Position numbers and translations under genes: made by a program. The notes beneath the pieces are model-generated. The model ran no database searches. It was not told the DNA's origin and worked only from the letters and a program-made list of their open reading frames with translations. Below are positions 27,346 through 39,950 of a stretch of DNA of 64,000 nt, piece by piece. Origin of the DNA: Parus major (taxonomy: Eukaryota; Chordata; Aves; Passeriformes; Paridae); assembly GCF_001522545.3 (NCBI RefSeq), contig NC_031769.1, positions 11,891,888-11,955,887 of the forward strand, written 5' to 3'. Numbering within the stretch: position 1 is the first letter of the stretch; every line of letters begins with the position of its first letter.

Positions 27346-30300
27346 AAATAGACTTAAATAAATAATTAACTGCTATTGAGAACATCACAGGTAGCAAACA
27401 AGATTTTTTAGCAGTTTTAGTGATCTTTGGGTTTTTCCTTTCACTGTCCTGTTTGAATCTGACTTTCCCCATCTATTTTTTAAGATCTCATAGATTACAC
27501 CAAACATTGTGTGATCATAATCTCTTGCCTGACAGCTGCTCTGGTGTGATTTATAAATGTTTCTCTGATATACCTGGCTTTCTGGTGAATCTGAAATTGT
27601 GCACACTGCGAAACTAATGGCAGCAGTTTCGCTTCCTCTCACTCTCTGCTGGATGCCAGCCCAGGAGCAAACTGCAACTGTGCCAAGTTTCAGGAACATG
27701 TTCCTGAGTTCAGAAATCTCTCATACACCTGTCCATTGTTATTACAATTCACAATATGCATTTCTTCTTCCAGCTGTCCTCCACCATGCTGGCATGTGTT
27801 GCTCTGCATAGCAGACCTCTGTTAGATTTTCAGTCTCTGCAGTAGAAGGCACAACAGCAAAGGATTTATTTCACTTTTCTGTGTCCTTATGGTTTACTCT
27901 CTAAAAAACCAGGCACTTTACAATTACCATTACTTTCCCACTGTACTCAGAGAGAGAAAGGGAGTGGATAATTCGGAATCATCTACTGAGAGTGTCTTTG
28001 GATTGACTATGCTTGTCAGTAGTGCATTGCTTGTTTTGAAGAAAGAAAGAAGGAAAGTGGGGTTTGACCCCATACATGTTTTCAGTGGTCATGAAGGCAA
28101 TTCTCTTTGTATTTAATCCAAGACAAACTTACACAATTCAGTAGAACAATAGGACCAGGGACATATTAATATTAACTGACTCCGTAGAGGTCAAGTCCTT
28201 CAGATTTTAAACAAGAACATCTAATTTAGGAGTCTGTATTTTGCCACTGACTGTACAATGGAACTAAATTCCCCTTTGTGGCACTTAGATGCTTAAAAAT
28301 AGACATCTGCTCCCCACTAAATGATGCAATTGACCTCCTTGAAGTAACAACGGATCTCCAGCAGCCTACCCCCCAGCTCTTAACCTGCTGCTCCACATGC
28401 ACTTATACTCCACCGAAATTCCATGGGAGACATATGTAGGAAGCTGAACAGTAAATTCTGGTTCACTTAAAATATTAAATAAATTAAAAAAAATAAATAT
28501 TAAAAACATCACTGGAAACCAGGGAAGCATTTAGTCTATCTCTGAATTTTTATTGAAATGCTGAAGCAAAATTATTTCAAGGTTTATGGATTAAAATTGG
28601 TAGTAGTTCTATATTATTTTATTTGGATTTCTTTCCTTACCTGCTACTATGATGGTCTGATTGCACACCTATATATTTTTTCCCATAAGTTCATTTCAGC
28701 AGATTTTAGAAAGTCGGTTTTGCTGACCAGAACAAGTAGGGGACACGAAAAGGAAGTGCAATTTGGAAAAAGAAGGTTGGACACAAGAGTTGTTATTATC
28801 CTGTTGGGTCAAAACCTTTGAAATTGTTCATATATGGGGAAAGCATGGAGGTGAATTCTTCAAAGCAAGTGTTACACTGTGTACCAGATAAGATTAACCT
28901 GAGATTTCAGCTTTGGCTTTCTATCAGGCACAAAAGCTTTCTATCCTGTGAAAGATGGCAGAGAAAGCCTGTCCTGCCTCTGTGCTGCAGGAACGAGGGG
29001 AGCGGGCTAACATGCTGGAATTTCCCCCCAAAGAAGCACTGCCTCAGTCCTGTACAGACCTTATTTCTAACACTTGATCTCTGAGGTGAGAGTGCTGTTT
29101 GTACAGCACAGGCAGCAGTTTCCCTTGGGAGTGCCCCCATCACTGCAGGGGCAGAGGTTTCAGTGATGGAGCCATGTCCCAGGGCAGACAAAACCCAGGG
29201 CAAAGGCAGAGCAGGAGGCTGAGCAAAGGCCCCATTCCATTCTCCACATCACTGCATGCTCCAGGCACACTGTCCCACGAGACAATGTCCTTGCTGTGGA
29301 AAGAGGGATAGCACTTTTGTAAGCAAAACCCTGGCAGAATATTTCATTCCCCCATGGAGAGCTGATACTCAATACATTTGTCATCACTGTGGGAACATGG
29401 TGTTTCTTTAATTTTTGATTTTTGTCTACCTTAATATTCCAGACACCAAAACTTGTCTCTGCCACTTGGAAATGCAGATTAGGAGAGAGGTAAGAGCAAG
29501 TGACTTTAAAATGACCCAGAGGCATAAGGTTAACTCTTATTTTTAGTTTTTTAGCATTTGCTTAAGAGAAAACCAAGCACGCTCAAAACAAATTAGAAGA
29601 GTGTTTTGTCCTTAGTTTATATAAGCATGAATGCCTCTTGCTCCTCAAAGTCCATGTTTATTTAACGTTGACATCTGGAAAAAGAGTCACACTTACATAT
29701 TCCTAAAGCAGACTTTTTGTTGCTTGTCATTCAATGTCATATAGTCTTTATTACATTAAAAGATCAAAATTAAATAGTTTTCTTTGCTGGTGTTAGGTAT
29801 CTCAGACCCACGAAACTTTGTCTTCCTAACTCTTCATGAATGACATGATGCTATATTTCATAAAAAATCTATTTCAATTTGGTAATAACTTCAACATAGG
29901 TCAAAATACAGCTGCTAGGGACAAACATTTAATGACATTAGTGTTTTGTATTTCTATGCATAATGTAAGTGGGTTATACAATTTAGCACTGATTAACTGC
30001 TGGTGAGCCATTTCCAGGAAGTAACCAAGGTCTTCTAGTCATTCAAATCCTAGTTAGAAAACAAGGGAGGAAACTCTGTTGGAACCATTGTATCAGAAAG
30101 ATTTTTAGTAAAGGAGGATAGCTGCCCTAATACAGTTTGAAATAGCCATAAATTTCTTAATGCATATTTCTATGTCCTCTGAGCCTGACATGGGAAAGGA
30201 GGGGAAGACTGGTGGTATCTAAGCAATGCTATCTAAAGGTATTACACCTGCAAAAGGAATGTGTTTCGAGTACGTGTGCTGTTGCTTTGGGGGAACTATA

Positions 30301-33300
30301 TTTGATTCTCCTGTGTAGAATAAAACATAATCCTTCAAAATGCTAAGCCACAAAAATTGCAAATTTTTCTGTTTTTTTGGGGAAAAAAGTATTTGAGATT
30401 TTAGGTGTTTTTTAATTAGCATATTGAATGACAAAGAATAAACACCAACACTGTAGGAAATCAGAAAATTTTATTTGATGGAAAACATTTTCTCTCTGGT
30501 TTAAATGTTTTGCCCAAAAGTTTAATGGAAGTTAATCAAACAAAGAAAAGAAAAGAGGAAATGAAGAAAACAAGCCCTCAGTAAAACCAAAAGCATTTTT
30601 TGTTTTCAAAGGCAAAAAAAATCAATCAGATATTGTTTCCTTCATTTCCTTGTTTTGGTGAAAAGCCATAGGAATTAAACTGGTATAATTGAGATCAAAC
30701 CAAAACAACATTTTGTCCTGATTTCCATTCTGGCCAGTGTCAGAAGCTGCTGATGACCTCTAGTGCACAGCAATTACTCCACACCTCTGTGGCACACTGG
30801 CACCCAGGATTTCTGTCGTGCAGCATTTGCCTGCCCCAAGCAGCAGCGTGCTGGGACGGGCTCCCAGCTGCCTCAGCAGCAGGATGGGCAGTCTGGAGTT
30901 AAATAGGAGACAATTCTGAGCAGCAGGCTGCCATCAGCATGGTGTTTCTGCAGATTTTTCAGATTTCACAGCTGTGGGTAGGGCATATCTTCTCCTCTTG
31001 TCCCAGCCCAGCAGCATCTCCTGGGAAGAGCACAGATCTGTGCCAGGGGAGGACAGAGCAGCTGCCCCACTGCACTGCCTCTCTCTCCTGACATCTGTCT
31101 GCATCCAGCCTGGATCCTGCTCTCTTTTCCTGGAGTAGTTTACTTGGCTGTGGAGACAAGCCATCTGTGGCCAAACTTTAGGCCATATTTACCTGAGACA
31201 ATCTGATTTCTGCTCTGTGTGCCCCCATGCCACGAGGATGCATTGCCCTGATTCAATACCCAAGAAGGTGTTATCCTTCAATTCACAAAGCATCAAACTA
31301 GGGAGTAGTTATTTTCCTGCACTTCAAATAAAAGCTAATACATTATCTGTAGCTTTTTAAAGCAGTGATTTGTGTCATGGGTCCTGCTAAAAACAGCCAA
31401 ATGTTATGGATGACCCCTTTTACATCTCTTTCCCACATTCTCCACATGTAATATATATTTAATATTTATCATGATGTTTGGAGCTTGTGAAAGAAAGAAA
31501 GGAAGAACAAAAGAAAAATAAATGTAGTGGAGCTCAGTGTTTTATACATCTGATATAATCCTGCAAAATACCTCAGTCCTGGTCTGTGAGATTTCTGTCA
31601 TTTCAGTTCTGGTACCCTTAGAAGTGAGACTGATAACTGTATCAAATTCCATGGTACTTCCTTGAGTTTTGTAAATATGTACCAGGGTAAGGTGACCAAA
31701 TTCATTCCCAGTGATGACCTAGGACAAGATGAAAACAGCCAGATATTTAAGTGTGGAAGGATTGTGCATTAATCCTCCCCAGCTCTTAGCTGCCCCTACA
31801 AATAACTGCTATTTGATACAACAAAGATTCAAAGATCCCAATAAGCAGCATTACAAATGGAGACTCTGGAAGAAAGGCTATCTGGATTCAAATAGATAAA
31901 ATATTCCATTACGAATTACAATACACATCTACTGCAATAATTTCTGTCAATCAAATTGTCCTAAAGAAAACAGTCAATATCAAATAAGATTCTGCAGTCA
32001 ATGGGCCATAGTAATTTCTGTTGTTGATCCACTGAGGTTAATAGAGTTGGAAGGGGAATAAATAAATAAGACATAATAGGGAAACAGTATGCCATCTGGA
32101 AAATAAATGGAGGAAATAGAGGGAAAACGCTAATCTAGCACATCCAGGGTTTCAATTTCTCCTCTGCTATCTGCACTATCTAATGAGCAGCTGCATGAAG
32201 TTATCATGGTTTTCAGGAAAACAGAATCCTATTTCAGGGCAGCCCACAGGTCGGAGCATTACTACAGCTCGAAAAGTCTCTCTTCCAGCTCATTAATTTC
32301 CCTTGATCTTACTGTCCACTCCTGACTTAATAGATTCCTCTTTCCTTCTGTAAAAGGAATGGTGACCCAGGGAAACATTTCTCTTTAATGCACCCTGTGG
32401 CTTAGTTTTTTCAGACATTTCCTGGTCTCCCAAGGAAAATATTTCCCATAGACCTTTTACTCATACTACAATAACATATTCCCTATGAGCTCTGAATCAT
32501 CATCCTTTAAGTATACATTTTCTGACCTCTTTGTTCTGCTTTCCCATAGACTGGTGAAGAGACTGTAACTCCCAAGATTGCCCTCTTTTATTTTTAGTAG
32601 TTTTTCTATAGACTTACCTGTAATTTGGTTGGTTTTCTTATATTTTATTTTCTGACACCCTATCCTATCCAACCTGTCTTGTATGTTCTGACATTTTCTT
32701 TAAAATAATAACAGAATTAATAGTCCTTTTGTATAATTATATATATACATATACAATTCAGAGTTTATACCTCTAGATTGTCCACAATTTGGTGTCTGTT
32801 TTATTATTCTCTATTACTGTATAATTGTTATAGGTATATGGTTATGTATCTCTAAATATGCATGTATGCCCAAGTAAAATAGAGATAAGGAAAAGATATT
32901 CTCAGACCATGGTACTAAGGTTTCTGATTTGGAGATTGCACAAAGTAGAATATATAAAGTATCATATTTGACTAGAATCTTACAGAGATCTCACAAAATT
33001 TAATAAATAATGGAAAACAAGTGACTTTGTTAAAATATTTGATTAAACTATCGAGGAAATTTCAGCTATGAAAGAATTCTACAAAAAAGATCCAGTCTCT
33101 GGATATGAAATTCTAGAAATAACTTTTGATTTCAGAGGTATTCAGTTCTAACAGAATGTTTCTAAAGCTTGAGAGTAAAGGGAGATGTGATAGATGTGCT
33201 GCAAATCTGACACTGTGAAGGGTCCTTACCCCAGGTAAGTGCAGAGGCACCTCCAGCTCAGCTGCTCCTCTGGGGTTGTCAGCAATTGAGAGGAATATGC

Positions 33301-34373
33301 ATTTCTCTTTTAGGGAGCAATCCATCTGACCTGCTGTAACTGCCTACCTTATGGGGAGATCAATTTAGCCTTAATTCTTATTGACTATATTTTCTCGATC
33401 TCTGTTGGCTTAAAGAAATCCACGTTGACCGACTCAAATTTAATAAAATGAATCCCAACACTGAATTATTATCCCAGCCTGTCTTATATATAGAAGAATT
33501 ATTTTGTAGGAAAAACTGAAATTAAAGGTAGCATGGCCTGCCTAAGGAGTGCAGGAAAAAAGTCTGATGATTCATTAGGTGGGTTTTTTTCATCTGAATC
33601 AGCCTTGACTACATGGTTAGGGAATGTGATGAGGATAACATTATTTTCAGTTTAATTCAACCATAGATGCTGAGCACATCTTCAAAAAATCATGGGACAA
33701 CACTCATGTAAAAGCAATGATTTTAACATAGATTTTAAATAACAAAATAATTTTTCTCCCCTTTAGATTTGATGGATATAACATGGCATCCATCTCCCAT
33801 CCTAAAATATGATACTATTCTTTCACAGTGCAAAAATCCAACAATTTTTCAGAAGGGAAAAGCTTTGTGAGTTCTTAGGCGCTAAACTTTCTTTATCTAA
33901 TTTGGGATTTCAGGAAATTTCATCTCTGATGTGAAATCTATGTTATTTTCTTCTGGCATGAAAAAAAAATCTGGTAAGCAGCTGTCCCCACCTCCTCATA
34001 CCCACCCTAATGAAAATTTGAGTCTGCAATTTGAGGAGCAATTTTTTTTATTTTTTGCAAAGCAGTTTAGTACATTCAACTATTACATATTCAGTCTTGA
34101 AGGACTCCAGCTTAAAACCAACCTGAATTTTATAATCAAGCTCTCTGAGAAAGTTGAGAGTTGGGCTGGTCTGAATTATGTCTGTATTCAATGGGCACAC
34201 AAGTTTTCCCTGCTTCAAAATAAGTCACATTACATTATGAACATTTACATTATAGAGAAAACAACTGGCAGATGCCCCTTCAACCAACAGTTATAAATCA
34301 ATCCTTCATTGGATTTTCCTGCTGAAGCTAATTCTGTTGAGGAGTCTTGCCAATCTGTAGTCTGTGAAACAGC
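27346..34373. other. Unique non-coding sequence
   Basis: No gene is recognised. Somewhat GC-richer blocks at about 28950-29330 and 30720-31180 carry overlapping minus-strand open frames (up to 121 codons at 29160-29525), but no domain, CpG cluster or splice pattern supports them. A TATATA patch lies near 32738-32756. Near 33224-33238, donor-like GTAAGG (minus strand) and GTAAGT (plus strand) overlap, making the strand ambiguous. Confidence 0.55.
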
Positions 34374-34407
34374 AGCCAAGGCAGCACAGGAGCCAAGGCA
34401 GCACAAC
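34374..34407. repeat. 17-bp tandem duplication
   Basis: AGCCAAGGCAGCACAGG is followed directly by AGCCAAGGCAGCACAAC, two copies differing at two terminal bases. It lies within a 175-codon open frame (34309-34836) that I do not consider a gene, because that frame has no recognisable domain and ends in a Lys-rich A-tract translation. Confidence 0.9.
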
Positions 34408-36401
34408 ATCTCTTTCTTCATTATTTGCTTTTTTTACTCCAATACCAATCCCTTTTTTCCCCAGGACTTTTCTTTTGCAGAAGAAAAGTGGAAAGTAAGG
34501 GTTTTAAAAAGCTGTACTTCTGAGGTGTCTCTGGTTGCAATTTGGCTTTGGTGCACATCCCACACCCACTCATGCTGTTGTTTTACAGAAGAGCTGCACA
34601 GGGCCAGTTTCACAGCGGCCACAGGATGCTGTGTGGTACCAGTGGGATGCACTGCCCCACATTTCTTCCCTTGGATAGTGTGCCTAGGGATCATACAGTC
34701 CTTGGTGATTAAAGACCTGCTTATTTCCCAGCCGTACAAAATTAGTAAAAAAAGGAAAGCAAAAGAAAATGAAAAAAAAACCAAATGTAAAAGGAAATTG
34801 ATGCACTCGCCTATTGTCAGGCCACATTATAATTAGAGGGCCCAATTAACAATTGTTACTCTTTCTAGGTTCATTTCTGATCAGCTACACTAACATAACA
34901 AAAAGCCACTGGCTTGCTAGAACAGAAATGAAGACACAGAATTAGCATTCTTTTCTTCTGAAATCAAAGAGGTTTTATACTTTGGCCTGTCAAACGAATA
35001 CAGCATTCTGTCCAGAAACATCTCTTTAACAAAAAGTACAGAACTTGATTTTGCTCACTTAATTATTGATTAAGTATTTCTTAAACACAATAGTTTAATA
35101 AAATGGGATAAAATTCTTAGTGGAAAGAGTTATTTTCTTCAAAATCACATTACTTATTATCACATTGCCATGGTTATGCTGCAGTTACAGCAGAGGATTT
35201 CACATCATTACCCACTATTTCAGCAAGCAACCCAGACATATGACATTACCTAAACCAAACAGTGTTTGGTTTCTCTTTTTCCTTTGTTTTAACAAATAAC
35301 CAGCGTTGTGTCAACCCTGTGGGTAATGGGATATTTTCTATATTGCAATGGCCTTACAGAGCAGTTCACAAGAATTACTGGTGTGGAGGTTACCTACTCA
35401 CATTTCCACACACGTAAGCTGTCCCCACTCTGTCAGACCCAGCAGTGATCAGTAATTTATCACCCAGCAGCTGAGCTGTGTGCTCAAAACTTGTGAGTGC
35501 TAAGGGAAATCTCCCACTGATGAGGTCCCCCATAATGGTCTCCCAGTGCTCCATTTCCCTCTTGCTCCTCCTGGCAGCTGCATGCCAGAGGATTAGCAAC
35601 ACTTCACAGGAAGCAACGAGGTTGTGGAGAGGCTCCTGATATTGTTATCATGTACCTGGAGCTCAGGTGATGGTGGGAGCAGACCCTGGGGATGGCTTGG
35701 TGACCTGTCACACTCCAGAGATGTCTGCATCTCCCCTGTGCTTGGGCTTCCTGCACCAGCATGGCACTGGGACACCTTCAGTCATCAATACTCATCGATA
35801 CCACTGACCTCATGTCCCTCAGTGACCCAGTTGTTCTGAACTAAGTACCTCATAGCAGCAGCTATTAACTCCTACACACAATCTTAGAGTGAAAAAAAAC
35901 CAGCTTGAAAAATCTGTAACCAAAAAACACCTTTAGGACAGGTTTTAGGGACTTTGCCCCTGTGCAGTTTGTTAATTATCAGTCCTGTCCTGGCAGGCTC
36001 TGAGCTCTGGCACTGTTCTGTGGAGAGCTACAGCCATCACAGGGACATCCAGGGTACAGGGTCAGCAACAAAAACTGCTGCATGTGGTCTTGCCTCCAGT
36101 GATACCACGATGACCCGAATTTCTGAGCCTTCCTTTGGATGTTTTTCTGTTATTGTTTGAAAAACCCTCTCATCATGCTCTTATCAACACCTCTGGGAAG
36201 GCAAATTCTTTACCTTCCTCAGAGAAAGCCAGCCTACAGGTGTGGAATAATGTGTGAAGACACTTCAGTTTCTGTATTCCAGGTGAGGTCTTCTCTTTGA
36301 AAACATCAAAAAATCCCACTACCTGACCAGCATGAACACATGGACTTTCAGCACTGATGTGTTACCTCTGAAGCATTGCTTCAGTACCATAGGGCAAAAA
36401 T
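34408..36401. other. Unique non-coding sequence
   Basis: No gene is recognised. A GC-richer block at about 35380-36120 is enriched in CTG/CAG-type words and has short open frames on both strands. It might include a very old retroposon remnant, but I could not align it to a CR1 segment with confidence. Confidence 0.5.
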
Positions 36402-36465
36402 ATGGAATCCAGTGTGTATATAATTTCTTTTAAATGGAATTAGTGTGTATATAATTTCTTATAAA
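36402..36465. repeat. 32-bp tandem duplication
   Basis: Two adjacent 32-base copies each read ATGGAAT.., AGTGTGTATATAATTTCTT, then a TTAA/ATAA end. Copy one is 36402-36433 and copy two 36434-36465. They differ at a few positions, which suggests a fairly recent local slippage or duplication event in unique sequence. Confidence 0.93.
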
Positions 36466-37248
36466 CAGTTAAGACAGAGGAAACCCCATTTGATCTGCTC
36501 GTGAAAAGAAAACAAACTTGGTTTTTAAAAGGCTGCCTCTTCCAAGAAAGGAATGGAAAGACCACACTGTTTAATAAAGATATTTTTGCATTCAGTGTTA
36601 CCTTTTTACTTCCCGAGAGTTAGTTGCACAGACAGATGCAGATAGCCTGTAGTCTGAGTCACAGGTGCAATTTTTAGGGGAGTGAGATGTGATTGTCCTC
36701 CTCCACACCTCATGCTTTCCAGTAAGAGCTGAAACAATCCCCCTGCTTTTCACGTAACCCAAATGGAAAGGAGCGTGTTACAGGGGAGAAGGTCACGGTT
36801 TATTTTGGGCCTGCTGTGTCACTCAGGCCTGGCCTCAGGCTCACCCTGTAAGCAGCAGCCTTGGCAGCAAGTCTCAGTGCCAGCTTTTTAGGTTAGAGAG
36901 GCCTCGCTCCAGTATCTGCAATCAACATTTCACAGCCAAAGAACTGACACTGACTAATCCCCACTTTTTTTCTCAGGCACACTTTCATTCAGTTAATTAA
37001 CTTTATTTTCCTTTGATTTGTTTGCAGACAACAGAAAACTATTTAAACAAAGACTTCTACCAAGAAGGGTTATTGATGTTTAAAGGGAAAGGAAATTGCT
37101 TAGCTTTTTCTGCAAGGAACTTCAAAAAGAAATGGCTGAAGGAAACCATTGAACTAATTGTATTCTTTCAAAGCCAACACTAACATCTTTCAACTTTCTT
37201 ATCATTTTAGCAGCACTAATTATTAGCTGTGAGCCAAACACCAATTCC
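36466..37248. other. Unique sequence with one acceptor-like open stretch
   Basis: This stretch contains a moderately GC-rich part (36640-36910) and, at 37028-37183, a 51-codon open frame directly after a strong acceptor-like sequence ending TTTGTTTGCAG (37017-37027). No donor or polyadenylation signal was seen, and no protein family is recognised, so it is not annotated as a gene. Confidence 0.5.
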
Positions 37249-37490
37249 TTTTTATTTTTTTTTTTTTTTTAAGGTATAAGCAGCAACCTCCAGCTCTGTG
37301 GAACCCTCCCAGCACAGAGCTGTTGTCCAGCCCTCAGATGAGATGCATGGCACAGGTTCACCAGCCCCAGGAAGAAGCTGGTGGTCGCCCACAGCTGGGT
37401 TTGTCTTACTGGGCAAGACACAGTGATCTCCAAGTGCTGTGAAGGGGTGTGAGAAATCCCAAATGGCATTAGGGTAAATGAATCTCACTT
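37249..37490 (-). mobile_element. Possible A-tailed retrocopy (minus strand), origin unknown
   Basis: A 16-T run (37255-37270), read as poly(A) on the minus strand, abuts a roughly 215-base block that is clearly richer in G+C than its flanks. That pattern is what an inserted processed transcript looks like: GC-rich body, then A-tail. On the minus strand an open frame of 78 codons runs into the A-tail. No AATAAA was found just upstream of the tail, target-site duplications were not resolved, and the parent gene is not recognised. A chance T-run beside a GC-rich patch is the alternative. Confidence 0.3.
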
Positions 37491-38217
37491 TGGTTGTTTA
37501 ACTCTCTTGGCCTAAATAACATTAAATAGCATCAGTTGCAATTTTTGATTTTTTTTTTTCTTTTGATGACTGATTTTTGCTCTGGTGTTAACATTCATAA
37601 GCACATCACAACATTCAAGATGTACTGCTACTTCACATGTATTGTTAATAGTAGAGCGAACTTCAGTGTCTCAGGTCATCTTTCATTAGTTTATGATTAG
37701 CTACAAATAAAGCAGACTCTTTGGGTGTGAAGGGTTTTGAAGTTAGACACCATATTTTGATCTCATTATTTAAAATACTTGTACCATTTTCAAAGTTTTC
37801 TTAATCTGCCTGCTGCTGACATATCTCGTTTAAGTGAGTAAATAAAAACATCAGGCTTATCTTTGAAGCTGATTACTCTCAAATACCTATTAAAGCTTTT
37901 CCTTTCATGTTTTCAGAACCAACTCACCAAGGACAAGTAGTAAACGTTTTCTTTCACCTTCTGACTGAGGTTTATTTACTTATTTAACGGTCTGTTCACT
38001 GCAATTGCTCACAGAGGGTTTATGTAATGCAGAATATAGTAATGTTGTAGTTTGGTTTATCTCAGTTTCACTTGAATTAGGTAGAAATGCTTTAATAAAT
38101 AAAATGGGTAGTGACAGAAATACAGCGTTGCAAGAAAGAATATTTTCAAGCACTTCCTCAGTAAAATAAGAAACTGGGGGCAGAAAGTGATCCACAGAAA
38201 GCTCCACCTGAACTGAG
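37491..38217. other. Unique AT-rich non-coding sequence
   Basis: No gene or repeat is recognised apart from a T-run near 37550-37559. A 75-codon minus-strand open frame at 37980-38207 is without known features. Confidence 0.6.
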
Positions 38218-38402
38218 GTGAGGAAGAACTTCTTTATTCTACTTCTTTTTTATGAGGGAGAACTTCTTCACTGTGCAGGTGGCCATGCAGAGGAACAGAT
38301 TGTCCAGAGAGGCTGTGGAGTCTCCTTCTGGAGAGATTCCAGAGCCCTCTGGATGCAATCCTGTGCCATGTGCTCTAGGAGATCCTGCCTGAGCAAGGAC
38401 TT
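38218..38402 (+). mobile_element. CR1 LINE 3'-region fragment
   Basis: The sequence GAGGAAGAACTTCTTT, then 'cttcactgtg', 'ggaacagattgtccagagag', GCTGTGGAGTCTCCTTCTGG, 'agagattccagagccctctggatgcaatcctgtgcc', and 'gctctaggagatcctgcctgagca' follows the CR1 ORF2 end region in order and in sense orientation. The 5' part contains an internal duplication of GGAAGAACTTCTT (near 38222 and 38257). The usual downstream 'ttggactagatgatct' block and octamer tail are missing, so both ends are truncated. The overlapping open frames are incidental. Confidence 0.85.
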
Positions 38403-39950
38403 GAGAAAGAGAGACATTAAAATGAGCAACAATGGAAGTAAATTTAACTAGTAACCAGAGTGAGAGTCCTAAAAACACAAAACAATGAATACTGGGTACT
38501 TCTCAGAAGTGTTTCCAGATAATTAAAAATGCCTTTCACATAATTAAAGTCTCACTGAGTGTCTTGATAAGATACTTCATGAATATAGGCTTATTTCAAG
38601 GATACAAATCAAATAATAAAACCTATTTTGGAAGGACAGTTTTATGTCTGTGAAACAGATTTCCATCCATTTCATGCATGTAGCTTATTTCTCTTCATCA
38701 GTTTGCTTTCTAACTTTAATAGACTTGAATATTGCTGTCCTGTTCAGTCAAGTAAACACTGCTGATTTCAGGGGAGTGCACTGACATGGTCAGTTAATGC
38801 TGAGATTGAACTCAAAGGTTTTCCTTCACTTGTGTGAAAATAGAACTTAAAGATAAGATGTGTAACCTGCCTTACACAAGGTGTTCTCATACTATAGGGA
38901 ACCTAGAACATTTTCCTAAGAAATTTTGGGTTGCACTTTCTCTGTTTCCTACATTATTGAATGTAAACAACAACCACTGCTGGTTGTTGAGGGAGATGTC
39001 ACGCATACATTGTAAAGTAAAAGAATTTTTGAGAAGATTTTTTTTCCTTCCCTAATAGTTATATTGTTTATAACTTGTATTTGACTGGAATGTTTAAAAG
39101 AAAAAAGCCACACTAGTGCACAGCCCCTACTCCCTTTCAAAGGATCTGTAATATTTACATAAATGCGTATAGATTTCTACTTATAAATATCTACATGTAA
39201 ATATAAATTATTGCTTCAATATAAATAACATTTCTTCTTACATTAATAGCAGTTTTTGTTAAAAATCAACTAGACAGGGATATTTCTCAGGAGTGTTTCT
39301 TCAACTAACTTGCAAAAGTTTTAACTCTATGTGAAAGCTCCTAAATAACTAAAGGTAACTACAGAATGCAATAGCTCTCATATCTCTTCAATTCCATTAC
39401 AGAGTAAGTATCTGGGATTCTTGAAACATTATCATCACTAGAGTGAAGCTTTTAATATAAGTTAATTTACCTTACCTGAGGAGATTTATAACTAAAACAC
39501 AGAAGTATGGAAAGATAAATTTGGCAGGTCCTGGATAGCTCACCTCATCCATCCCTCTGGTCATTTTGAGATGCATTTAGAACTTTTCCTTAAGGACTTA
39601 GTGTAATAGACATACCCAAAGTGCCATGGGCACTGTTAGTGCTTTGCTTACTTTAGACACTCTTCCTGATATCTAAAATGGGTCTTGCCAAAATCCAATT
39701 TCATGTATTTCCTACTGGTTTTGTTGTGCAAAGCAAGAATAAATTCTTGCACTCTTCTGTAGCAGAATATTACGAGTTCGGTAGTCAAACCTTAAAACCC
39801 AACTATGGTGGTGCAGTGCCCCTGTACCCCTGCCCCATCCATCTCCTATCAGGCCAGGCTGTGATCTCAGATAAATTCTTTATGTCTTGGCCTTTATGAA
39901 CAACACCTGGCCTCAGCTTCTCTAGAGCTTATCAGAATCACTGTCTGCTC
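38403..39950. other. Unique non-coding sequence
   Basis: No gene or recognisable transposon is visible. Open frames are under 80 codons on both strands without motif support. Confidence 0.6.

Noticed and set aside
33224..33325. Minus-strand exon-like frame starting MDCSLKEK and ending near a GTAAGG donor
   Set aside because: The donor overlaps an equally good plus-strand GTAAGT, the acceptor side is weak, and the frame is short. Strand and reality are undecidable from sequence alone.
34309..34836. 175-codon plus-strand open frame
   Set aside because: No recognisable domain. It includes a tandem duplication and a Lys-rich end from A-rich sequence, and an antisense frame of 116 codons overlaps it.
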